Source: an uncultured bacterium (GTDB taxonomy: Bacteria; Bacteroidota; Bacteroidia; Bacteroidales; Bacteroidaceae). From it: 5,923 bases of DNA. Shown one piece after another: positions 1 through 5,804 of this stretch (position 1 is the stretch's first letter; each line of letters starts with the position of its first letter). Below the pieces are notes generated by a model. It ran no database searches and had not been told where the DNA came from. It was given only the letters and a program-made list of their open reading frames with translations. The stretch spans positions 1 through 5,923 of the forward strand of contig CALZMB010000142.1 of NCBI GenBank assembly GCA_945788485.1, written 5' to 3'. The translations under genes and the position numbers were made by a program.

Positions 1-110
1 GCAATCCGGCTAAGGCCGAGCGGGAACTCGGCTGGAAGGCGCGATACGGCATTGAGGAGATGTGCCGCGATTCATGGAACTTCCAGAAGAACAATCCTGA
101 AGGCATCTGA
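1..110 (+). CDS. galE: UDP-glucose 4-epimerase, C-terminal end (partial)
   Basis: Only the last 35 codons are present, read from base 3 to the TGA at 108-110; the start lies upstream of the window. The peptide begins NPAKAERELGWKARYGIEEM, continues CRDSWNFQKNNPEGI, and ends. This is the typical GalE C-terminus, where a D/NPxxAxxELGW motif is followed by GLEEMCRDxWxWQxxNPxGY. The enzyme interconverts UDP-glucose and UDP-galactose in the cytoplasm with bound NAD (Leloir pathway, supply of galactosyl donors). The NAD-binding and catalytic regions are outside the window, so a closely related sugar-nucleotide epimerase cannot be fully excluded, but the C-terminal signature is specific. The gene lies two bases before trmO, which suggests joint transcription. 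Confidence 0.88.
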   Translation, partial: NPAKAERELGWKARYGIEEMCRDSWNFQKNNPEGI

Positions 111-112
111 TA

Positions 113-838
113 ATGGAGATAAGCCCGATAGCATTTTTCTCTTCTCCCTTCAAGACAAAATTCGGCATACCGCGACAAAGCGGCATCGTCGAAGATGTTG
201 TAGGCGAGGTGGTGTTTGAGAAACAATACCAGTCGCCGGAGGCTGTACGCGGACTTCAGGGCTTTGACTATATATGGCTCATCTGGGGCTTCACTAATCC
301 GGCGCAAAGCCCCGTTGAAGCAGACGGCGGACAGCGCGACTACACCGACGCGCCGCGACATAAGCATACCCTTCCTCTCACGGTACGCCCCCCTCGCTTG
401 GGAGGCAATGAGAGGGTAGGGGTCTTTGCTTCGCGTTCGCCCTTCCGACCCAACTCCCTCGCCCTGTCTTCCGTGCGCCTGTTAGCTGTAGAAACCGGGA
501 AACTTATTGTCGCAGGCGCAGACCTCATGGACGGTACGCCTATCTACGACATAAAACCATACGTCCCCTTCACCGACTGCCATGTCGGGGCGGCGGCAGG
601 TTTTGTTGACCAAAACACATGGAAAACGCTTGATGTCATATTTCCTGAGCCATTGCGCACACTCTTCTCCCATGATGAGCAGAATGCCATCATCGCCGCC
701 CTAAGCCAAGACCCGCGACCGCAATATCATGCCTCGTCGCAACGTGTCTATGGAATGCCTTTCGCAAGCTATGACATACTCTTCACTGTCACAGACGATG
801 TAGTAACGATTACAGAGGTCAAACCCCTGACCTGCTGA
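113..838 (+). CDS. trmO: tRNA (N6-threonylcarbamoyladenosine(37)-N6)-methyltransferase TrmO (TsaA/YaeB family)
   Basis: The 241-residue product matches the TrmO family along its length. TrmO methylates N6 of t6A37 to m6t6A in tRNA-Thr that reads ACY codons, using S-adenosylmethionine, in the cytoplasm. The N-terminal IAFFSSPFKTKFGIPRQSG (residues 6-24) matches the family's I.SP....GIPRQ opening. RPPRLGGN (92-99) and GVFASRSPFRPN (103-114) form the conserved SAM-binding region of the beta-barrel domain. DGTPIYDIKPYVPF (140-153) is the second family signature. The C-terminal domain carries DPRPQY (200-205), as in E. coli YaeB. A stretch at about 62-88, between the first strands and RPPRLGGN, is longer than I recall for the E. 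coli protein. The ATG at 113 puts the conserved opening at the very N-terminus. No Shine-Dalgarno is visible; the start is two bases after the galE stop, so translational coupling is possible. Confidence 0.95.
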   Translation: MEISPIAFFSSPFKTKFGIPRQSGIVEDVVGEVVFEKQYQSPEAVRGLQGFDYIWLIWGFTNPAQSPVEADGGQRDYTDAPRHKHTLPLTVRPPRLGGNERVGVFASRSPFRPNSLALSSVRLLAVETGKLIVAGADLMDGTPIYDIKPYVPFTDCHVGAAAGFVDQNTWKTLDVIFPEPLRTLFSHDEQNAIIAALSQDPRPQYHASSQRVYGMPFASYDILFTVTDDVVTITEVKPLTC

Positions 839-920
839 CTAACTTCGACCCTCCCGCCACTCTGGCTCCCACGGAATATCCTGACCCTTGAATTTACTTT
901 GTTAACTAACTCTTATACTA
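839..920. other. Short intergenic gap between trmO and the GH127 gene
   Basis: These 82 bases hold no gene and no convincing hairpin terminator. The last 30 bases turn AT-rich, which is usual before Bacteroidota start codons. TTACTTTG at 894-901 differs by one base from the Bacteroidota -7 element TAnnTTTG, but no -33 TTTG is found at the right distance, so I do not call a promoter. There is no purine-rich ribosome binding site before the ATG at 921. Confidence 0.5.
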
Positions 921-3032
921 ATGAAAAAGTTTCTTTCTTCGCTTATTCTTTTCAGTGCATTCTCGTCGCCTCTTTTTGCCCAGCAAAAGGGACTTGTTGA
1001 TATGCACAACTCACAACATGCGCAAATGGTAAATACACCGCTCGGTGCCACTTCATGGACCGGCGGCTTCTGGAAAGAACGTTTTGATGTCTTCCACAAC
1101 ACCTCTCTCCTGTCCATGTTCGACACATGGAAGAGCAAAGAGGGAAAAGGATGGAACAACTTCCTCGTCGCTTCTGGAAAGATAGAGGGCGAACACCACG
1201 GACCGGCTTTCCACGACGGAGACATGTATAAATGGTGCGAGGCGATGGCGGCTGTCTATGCCGTGACACACGATCCGCGCCTCGACCAAATCATGGACGA
1301 ATTCATCGCTATGGTGGCTGCTTCGCAACGCGAAGACGGATATATACATACACAGGTGAACATCGCCGAACTGAATGCAAAGAAGAAACATCTATCTGGA
1401 AAAGACGACACCGTCGTTGGCACTGCGACAGGCAAAGGCAGCGACGGTGCTCTCGGAAACAAGCTGAACTTCGAGACCTACAACCTCGGACATCTCATCA
1501 ATGCCGCCATCGTGCACAAAAGGGCGACGGGCAAGACCACGTTCTTCAACATCGCATTGAAAGCGGCTGAGTTCCTTATCAATTTCTCTGTCAACCACCC
1601 CGACGAACTCGCGAAATGCGCTGTCTGCCCTTCACATTATATGGCTGTTGCAGAACTCTATCGCGAGACGGGTGATGAGAGATACAAACAACTCGCTCAG
1701 ACGCTCATCGACATTCGTGGTTCACAGCCTGACGGCACTGACGACAACCAAGACCGCGAGCCTTTCCGCGAACAATATACAGCTCGCGGACACAGTGTGC
1801 GCGCCAACTATCTCTATGCCGGAGCGACAGACCTCTTCGTAGAGACCGGCGAAGAGCAGCTCATGAAGAACCTCACAGCAATCTGGAGCGATATCGTCAC
1901 ACGTAAGATGTATATCACCGGAGGATGCGGCGCTCTCTATAACGGTGTGTCGCCTGACGGCACTGACTACAAGCCCGCCAACTGGCAGCAGATTCATCAG
2001 GCTTACGGCAGACCATTCCAGCTGCCACAATCCACAGCGCATAACGAGACATGCGCCAACATCGGCAATATGCTCTTCAACTGGCGTATGCTTCAAGCCA
2101 CGGGTGATGCGAAATATGCCGACATCGTAGAGACATGCCTCTATAACAGCATCCTCACCGGCATCTCGCTCGATGGTGAGAAATATCTCTACACCAACCC
2201 GCTGCGTCTGTCAAAGAATCTGCCTTATAGCCTCAGATGGAGCCGCGAGCGCAAGAAACTCATCTCTTGCTTCTGCTGCCCTCCCAACACGTTGCGCACA
2301 CTCTGCGAAGCGCAAGAGTATGCCTACACCGTCGGTAAGGCACAGCGTGAAAAAGGCAAGCTCCTGCCCGGCTCGCTCTATGTCAACCTCTACGGCGCCA
2401 ACGTGTTGAACACAACGATGAACGGCAAACCGCTCAAAGTGACACAGACCACAGACTATCCCTTCGACGGACGAATACAGCTCTCTGTCGATGCAGTAGG
2501 GAAAAATGCCCTCGCCACTCTCTGCCTGCGAGTGCCAGAATGGTGCAACTCTGCTGTTGTCACAGTCAATGGCGTGAAACAGGACGTTGACATCTCTCCA
2601 AACACCTATATCTCTCTTCAACGTCAGTGGAAGAAAGGCGATGTCATTGTCCTTGATATGCCAATGGAGCCGCGCCTCATTGCCTCTAACCCGCTTGTTG
2701 AAGAATCGCGCAACCATGTGGCGGTGAAACGCGGACCGCTCGTTTATTGTCTTGAAGCATCTGACGTAGATGCAGACATAGACAACATCATCATTCCGGC
2801 AGACATACAGTTCAACGCTGTACCAATGGAGATTGCCGGTTCAAAGATGATGGCTCTCGAAGGCACTGCAATTTCTCTCGAGCAGCCCTCATGGGACAAC
2901 ACTCTCTATCGTGAAGTTTCCCGCAAGCAGAAAGCAGTGAAAATACGCCTCATCCCACATTACGCCTACGGCAATCGCGGTATGCAGGACATGACCGTCT
3001 GGCTTCCGTTTTCATCCTGTCCCGCAAAATAA
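921..3032 (+). CDS. Secreted GH127-family (DUF1680) glycoside hydrolase, beta-L-arabinofuranosidase type
   Basis: The 703-residue product starts with a type I signal peptide (MKK, a hydrophobic stretch, SPLFA before QQ, likely cut near residue 20), which predicts a periplasmic or exported enzyme. The rest matches GH127. The N-terminal half forms an (alpha/alpha)6 barrel, with landmarks at FHDGDMYKWCEAMA (97-110), QREDGYIHTQ (136-145), YNLGHLINAA (187-196) and MYITGGCGA (330-338). The C-terminal half is beta-sandwich, with the family motif NHVAVKRGPLVYCLE (598-612). The zinc/cysteine active site is intact: E376 and C378 in NETCAN, and C450, C452, C453 in CFCCPPN. In the characterised Bifidobacterium HypBA1 the equivalents are E338, C340, C417 (nucleophile) and C418. 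The usual acid/base Glu is not seen: Q360 in IHQAYGRPF occupies that place. GH127 members release beta-L-arabinofuranose, and one (BT1003) releases aceric acid from rhamnogalacturonan II, so the substrate is open. Confidence 0.9.
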   Translation: MKKFLSSLILFSAFSSPLFAQQKGLVDMHNSQHAQMVNTPLGATSWTGGFWKERFDVFHNTSLLSMFDTWKSKEGKGWNNFLVASGKIEGEHHGPAFHDGDMYKWCEAMAAVYAVTHDPRLDQIMDEFIAMVAASQREDGYIHTQVNIAELNAKKKHLSGKDDTVVGTATGKGSDGALGNKLNFETYNLGHLINAAIVHKRATGKTTFFNIALKAAEFLINFSVNHPDELAKCAVCPSHYMAVAELYRETGDERYKQLAQTLIDIRGSQPDGTDDNQDREPFREQYTARGHSVRANYLYAGATDLFVETGEEQLMKNLTAIWSDIVTRKMYITGGCGALYNGVSPDGTDYKPANWQQIHQAYGRPFQLPQSTAHNETCANIGNMLFNWRMLQATGDAKYADIVETCLYNSILTGISLDGEKYLYTNPLRLSKNLPYSLRWSRERKKLISCFCCPPNTLRTLCEAQEYAYTVGKAQREKGKLLPGSLYVNLYGANVLNTTMNGKPLKVTQTTDYPFDGRIQLSVDAVGKNALATLCLRVPEWCNSAVVTVNGVKQDVDISPNTYISLQRQWKKGDVIVLDMPMEPRLIASNPLVEESRNHVAVKRGPLVYCLEASDVDADIDNIIIPADIQFNAVPMEIAGSKMMALEGTAISLEQPSWDNTLYREVSRKQKAVKIRLIPHYAYGNRGMQDMTVWLPFSSCPAK

Positions 3033-3053
3033 CATTCTTCCGTGGAGTTCCGT

Positions 3054-3068
3054 GTATGATTATCATAC
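3054..3068. repeat. 15-bp palindrome, 22 bases after the GH127 stop
   Basis: GTATGAT-T-ATCATAC is a perfect 7-bp inverted repeat around one central base. It could be a dimeric regulator site or part of a weak 3'-end hairpin (GTATG/CATAC with a 5-base loop). There is no T run after it, so an intrinsic terminator is not supported. Confidence 0.5.
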
Positions 3069-3169
3069 CGAAGGTCAAATCAACGGTGTTCGCGGAAACT
3101 GCTTATCATATCACGGCAACGGAGACATCACATGACCCACAGAATGTGTACAATGTATCTTTTCTGTCG

Positions 3170-3197
3170 AAATGTTTATCTCGGTTTTTGTTAATCT
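3170..3197. repeat. Hairpin-less copy of the hairpin B junction
   Basis: AAATGTTTATC (3170-3180) overlaps by two bases with TCTCGGTTTTTGTTAATCT (3179-3197). The same two strings occur again at 3529-3539 and 3672-3690, but there they are separated by hairpin B. This site therefore reads like the empty form of that locus, with TC at the joint present once here and on both sides there. Similarity to the right-hand copy goes on loosely into the next TCCGTG motifs. Whether it is a pre-insertion site, a deletion product or a repeat module lacking the hairpin cannot be decided from one window. Confidence 0.7.
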
Positions 3198-3209
3198 TAT
3201 GACAAAGAA

Positions 3210-3256
3210 TCCGTGTTCGTCCGTGTGATTGTTCTTTCACGCAGATTTTGCAGATT
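3210..3256. repeat. Short spaced repeats: TCCGTG x2 and GCAGATT x2
   Basis: TCCGTG occurs at 3210-3215 and 3220-3225, 10 bp apart, and GCAGATT at 3241-3247 and 3250-3256, 9 bp apart. Further TCCGTG copies are at 3039, 3049, 3701, 3721 and 3742. Similar near-10-bp words are common in intergenic DNA of several bacterial phyla, by my recollection; their role is not known to me. Confidence 0.6.
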
Positions 3257-3289
3257 CCTTTCATACGCTTGACAAAAACCGGAAAAACT

Positions 3290-3418
3290 CCTTGCGCTTG
3301 ATGCAAAAGGTCTCTTCGAGCCCATGATGATGTAGCCGCCTGAAAATCCTTGAGCAAGCTCAGATATTTTCAGTCACCTATATCATCACCCTACGGGGCT
3401 TTTGCATCAATCACAAGG
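3290..3418. repeat. Long nested hairpin A (129 nt)
   Basis: The outer arms are 3290-3309 and 3399-3418 (18 of 20 pairs, including the perfect TTGATGCAAAAG/CTTTTGCATCAA). The next helix is 3325-3335 with 3378-3388 (11 pairs, one of them G-U on the + strand RNA). Then come CTGAAAAT (3340-3347) with ATTTTCAG (3366-3373), and a tip of TGAGC-AA-GCTCA (3351-3362). About 42 pairs are interrupted by small internal loops. The ends are CCTTG and CAAGG, as in hairpin B. It is too long and lacks the T tract of an ordinary terminator. Its symmetry suggests a palindromic mobile element or a structured RNA. Confidence 0.8.
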
Positions 3419-3441
3419 CGATAAACCGAAAAAAAACTATC

Positions 3442-3525
3442 AACTCGTAAACTTGTCAACTTGTTAACTTGTCAACTTGTTAACTTGTCAACTTGTTAAC
3501 TTGTCAACTTGTTAACTTGTCAACT
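3442..3525. repeat. Tandem array of an 8-bp unit AACTTGTY, last base alternating C/T
   Basis: From 3450 to 3521 there are nine exact 8-bp units, AACTTGTC and AACTTGTT in strict alternation (C,T,C,T,C,T,C,T,C). A degenerate unit AACTCGTA precedes them in register at 3442-3449, and a partial AACT ends the array at 3522-3525. The real repeat is therefore a 16-bp dimer in about 4.5 copies. Each unit junction spells GTCAAC or the palindrome GTTAAC. Strict alternation suggests growth by slippage or unequal exchange of the 16-bp dimer. The array is noncoding and lies exactly between the two inverted hairpins. Confidence 0.95.
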
Positions 3526-3540
3526 AAAAAATGTTTATCG

Positions 3541-3666
3541 CCTTGAAGATGATGGAGCCTAATGAAATAAGGTGGTGTTATGCTTTCGGTTTAGGCGTTA
3601 TGAGCTTGCTCATATAAGACTAAAGCGGAAGCATGACACCAGGGCAAAGCCCCATCATCTTCAAGG
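3541..3666. repeat. Long nested hairpin B (126 nt)
   Basis: The outer arms are a perfect 15-bp inverted repeat, CCTTGAAGATGATGG (3541-3555) and CCATCATCTTCAAGG (3652-3666). A second helix pairs 3574-3594 with 3620-3640: 21 positions, 20 paired if two U-G wobbles on the + strand RNA are counted, with one G-G mismatch. The tip is TATGAGC-TT-GCTCATA (3599-3614). A small GGGC-AAA-GCCC hairpin is possible at 3642-3652. Read on the minus strand, B has the same tip (GAGCAAGCTC) and the same right flank (AAGGCGATAAAC) as hairpin A, so the two are inverted relatives whose inner helices have diverged. Confidence 0.85.
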
Positions 3667-3671
3667 GGTTT

Positions 3672-3690
3672 TCTCGGTTTTTGTTAATCT
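3672..3690. repeat. Second copy of a 19-bp direct repeat, right of hairpin B
   Basis: TCTCGGTTTTTGTTAATCT is identical to 3179-3197. In this copy it is separated from AAATGTTTATC (3529-3539) by hairpin B. The following bases also resemble those after the first copy, up to TCCGTG and GTTCG. Confidence 0.9.
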
Positions 3691-3802
3691 ATAGAAAACC
3701 TCCGTGGTGTTCGATGACCGTCCGTGTGACAATAAATAATCTCCGTGTGATAAAATCTATGTGTCAGGGACCTCTCCCTTACCCTAAAAACGACAAGTAA
3801 TT
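3691..3802. other. Leader region of the GH141-like gene with three TCCGTG motifs
   Basis: TCCGTG lies at 3701, 3721 and 3742, spaced 20 and 21 bp, which puts the copies on one face of the helix. No TAnnTTTG promoter core and no Shine-Dalgarno is seen before the start codon. The last 60 bases are AT-rich in part, as is usual for Bacteroidota leaders. A promoter must be here or upstream, since the 770-base gap and the long hairpins make read-through from the GH127 gene unlikely. Confidence 0.4.
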
Positions 3803-5728
3803 ATGATAATGAAAAAGACCATAATCTCAGCGTTATTCCTTACTTTTACCCTTGCCGCCCACGCCGCCGACATCTTCGTCTCCCCCGCCGGTGACGACAC
3901 CGCCGACGGCAGCAAGGCGACACCGTTGAAATCCCTGCGTATCGCATTGCGCCACGCCCGTGACATGCGCCGTCTTGCTGACAGTCCTCTCACCGAACCT
4001 GTCAACATACATCTCCTCTCTGGCACATACAACCTCTACGAACCCATCTACGTCCGTCCAGAAGACAGCGGCACGCCACAGTCTCCCACTGTCATCATCG
4101 GACACGACGCCACGCTCTCTGGTGGTGTCAACGTCACAGGGTGGCGTAAAGAAGGAAAATACTATGTCGCTGACACTCCAGCCTTCAACGGCAACCTCAT
4201 TGATTTCAGACAGCTCTATGTCAACGGCGTGAAAGCTGTCAGGGCACGCGATGTCGCCGTCTTTGATGACATGGCACATATCCTCTCTCTCGACAAGAAG
4301 AAACAGGTGTTCTATGTACCGCTCACAAAAGCGGTGCGCGCTCTCGCGCAAGCCTATTCCGACAGACGGTATATCATGAAACACACTCCTGCTGAGATGA
4401 TTCTCCACGAGATGTGGTGCATAGCCGTGCTACGTATCAAAGACGTAAAGATACAAGGCGATTCGGCTGCCGTCACCATACACAATCCGGAATCTGCCAT
4501 ACAGTTCGAGCACCCGTGGCCGTCACCTATGGTCAATACAAAACCTTTCATCACCGAAGACGGCAGAACACTTAACCTCAACTCCGCCTTCTATCTCACC
4601 AACCACCCCTCTCTCCTCGATCATCCCGGAGAGTGGTATCACGACGTGCGTGCAAACAAAATCTACTATTATCCTCGCAAAGGCGAGAAAATAGTCTCCG
4701 CCGTCGTCCCCGCACTCGAATCTCTCATGCAAGTAGAAGGCACGACAGACCGTCCTGTACATGATGTATGCTTCAAAGACCTGAAATTCAGCCACACAAC
4801 ATGGATGCGCCCCTCAACCGACGGACACGTCCCTCTTCAGGCTGGAATGTTCATGTACGAAGGATATAAGCTCCGTCCACAGATGCCTCGTCCTGACCGA
4901 AACAATGGACTCGACAACCAAGGTTTCCTCGGACGCCCCGCGTCAGCCGTTTCTGTAGCTTATGCAGCCGATATAACCTTCGACAAATGCAGGTTCATGC
5001 ATCTCGGCTCTTCCGGCTTAGACTACGTCGAAGCAACGTCAGGCGGATATATCATCAACAGCCTGTTCACCGACATAGCCGGCAACGGCATCGTCGCCGG
5101 CACTTTCTCCCCATCAGCCTTTGAGACCCACCTGCCTTATATGCCTTCTGACCGGCGTGTGATATGCGACGGACTTGTCATCGCCAACAACACCGTACAC
5201 AACGTGGCGACAGAAGACTGGGGCACACTCGGCATCTGCTGCGGCATCGTCTCTAACTGCATCATCGCACACAACGAGATATATGATGTCTCATATTCTG
5301 CCATCAACCTCGGATGGGGATGGACACAGTCTGTCAACGCCATGTACGGCAATGAGGTATATCGCAACTACATACATCATTACGCGCGTCACGAATACGA
5401 CTGTGCCGGCATCTACACTCTCAGCGCGCAACCCAAGACCTTCATCACGGAGAATGTCGTGGAGAAAATCTATCACCCCACCTACGCCCACGACCCAAAC
5501 CATTGGTTCTATCTCTATTGCGACGAAGGCTCGTCATTCATCACAGTGAAAGACAACTGGACCGAAGGCGAGAAATTTCTCAGAAATTCCAACGGCCCCT
5601 GCAACATCTGGGAGAACAACGGTCCGCAGGTGCACGACTCCATCCGCGCTAACGCCGGCGTAAAGCCTAACCTCGACATCCTTAACCTCCGAAAGGTCAT
5701 TACGACAAAGAAGCCGAAGAAACAATAG
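3803..5728 (+). CDS. Secreted right-handed beta-helix protein, probable GH141-family glycoside hydrolase
   Basis: The 641-residue product has a type I signal peptide with an AHA cleavage site near residue 21 (AHA before ADIFV). ATG at 3809, giving MKKTIISALF, is an equally good and perhaps better start than 3803. The mature N-terminus has IFVSPAGDDTADG (24-36), then PLKSLRIALRHAR (41-53), HLLSGTYNL (70-78), RPEDSGT (85-91) and LSGGVNVTGW (105-114). This is the opening of GH141-type and related parallel beta-helix enzymes. RQLYVNGVKAVRARD (136-150) also fits. Helix coils follow from about 320 to 560 (ITFDKCRFMHLGSSGLD, NEVYRNYIHHYARHEYDCAG). Acidic candidates are D534 in EYDCAGIYT and D574/E575 in YLYCDEGSS; I recall two Asp about 40 apart proposed for BT1002, which would match. 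Known GH141 members are an alpha-L-fucosidase acting on rhamnogalacturonan II and a xylanase. A pectate-lyase-like or GH120-like assignment is the alternative. The C-terminus is a short basic tail. Confidence 0.78.
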   Translation: MIMKKTIISALFLTFTLAAHAADIFVSPAGDDTADGSKATPLKSLRIALRHARDMRRLADSPLTEPVNIHLLSGTYNLYEPIYVRPEDSGTPQSPTVIIGHDATLSGGVNVTGWRKEGKYYVADTPAFNGNLIDFRQLYVNGVKAVRARDVAVFDDMAHILSLDKKKQVFYVPLTKAVRALAQAYSDRRYIMKHTPAEMILHEMWCIAVLRIKDVKIQGDSAAVTIHNPESAIQFEHPWPSPMVNTKPFITEDGRTLNLNSAFYLTNHPSLLDHPGEWYHDVRANKIYYYPRKGEKIVSAVVPALESLMQVEGTTDRPVHDVCFKDLKFSHTTWMRPSTDGHVPLQAGMFMYEGYKLRPQMPRPDRNNGLDNQGFLGRPASAVSVAYAADITFDKCRFMHLGSSGLDYVEATSGGYIINSLFTDIAGNGIVAGTFSPSAFETHLPYMPSDRRVICDGLVIANNTVHNVATEDWGTLGICCGIVSNCIIAHNEIYDVSYSAINLGWGWTQSVNAMYGNEVYRNYIHHYARHEYDCAGIYTLSAQPKTFITENVVEKIYHPTYAHDPNHWFYLYCDEGSSFITVKDNWTEGEKFLRNSNGPCNIWENNGPQVHDSIRANAGVKPNLDILNLRKVITTKKPKKQ

Positions 5729-5762
5729 TCCCCGCAATATCCGGCTCTCACGTCCTTCCGTA

Positions 5763-5789
5763 CCACCTCACCCTCGTATGTTAAGGTGG
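5763..5789 (+). terminator. Weak hairpin after the GH141-like gene
   Basis: CCACCT (5763-5768) pairs with AGGTGG (5784-5789) around a 15-base loop, 35 bases after the stop codon. The following GTTCTAT is only mildly T-rich. It may contribute to 3'-end formation, but the stem is short and the loop large, so this is a tentative call. Confidence 0.25.
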
Positions 5790-5804
5790 GTTCTATAAAT
5801 GCGC

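Larger units (their letters stand above)
3033..3270. other. Gene-free stretch after the GH127 gene with short repeats
   Basis: No credible gene lies here. From left to right it holds two TCCGTG motifs 10 bp apart (3039, 3049), a 15-bp palindrome (3054-3068), about 100 bases in which I see nothing, a junction sequence repeated at hairpin B (3170-3197), two more TCCGTG motifs 10 bp apart (3210, 3220), and GCAGATT twice, 9 bp apart (3241, 3250). No clear terminator for the GH127 gene is seen: the palindrome has a one-base centre and no following T tract. Confidence 0.6.
3272..3684. other. Composite inverted element: hairpin A, tandem array, hairpin B
   Basis: The region is symmetric at several levels. 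The outer flanks 3272-3294 and 3662-3684 are inverted copies (20 of 23 positions), starting ACAAAAACCG and ending CCTTG. The inner flanks AAGGCGATAAAC (3415-3426) and GTTTATCGCCTT (3533-3544) are a perfect 12-bp inverted repeat. Between each outer and inner flank sits a long hairpin, A on the left and B on the right, in opposite orientation. The centre is an 8-bp tandem array. No open reading frame of note is inside and no transposase is in the window. It could be a pair of non-autonomous MITE or REPIN-like elements in inverted orientation, or a structured DNA/RNA locus. The symmetry is seen directly; the class of element is inference. Confidence 0.75.

Noticed and set aside
894..901. Possible Bacteroidota -7 promoter element TTACTTTG before the GH127 gene
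   Set aside because: One mismatch to TAnnTTTG and no TTTG at the -33 distance; a single degenerate 8-mer is weak evidence.
3033..3134. Open reading in frame after the GH127 stop (NILPWSSVYDYHTEGQINGV and on to a TGA near 3134)
   Set aside because: It looks protein-like, but it has no start codon, is only about 33 codons, overlaps TCCGTG repeats and the palindrome, and GH127 already ends at a normal length.
3106..3357. 83-codon minus-strand open frame in the intergenic region
   Set aside because: It runs through the TCCGTG and GCAGATT repeats and the left half of hairpin A, has no recognisable domain, and its composition follows the repeats.
3290..3418. Ordinary intrinsic terminators for hairpins A, B and C
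   Set aside because: The stems are 118-129 nt with several internal loops and no T tract immediately after the arm, and A and B come as an inverted pair with matched flanks.
3442..3525. Replication origin or dif-type site in the AT-rich repeat
   Set aside because: No DnaA box (TTATNCACA) or dif-like 28-mer is seen, and no replication gene is nearby.
3290..3666. Integron attC sites or a CRISPR array
   Set aside because: The hairpins lack the attC core GTTRRRY arrangement and there is no integrase. The 8-bp array has no spacers, so it is not CRISPR.
3833..4408. 191-codon minus-strand frame inside the GH141-like gene (also 2211-2717 inside the GH127 gene)
   Set aside because: Both are antisense shadows of well-supported genes, caused by codon bias, with no recognisable domains.
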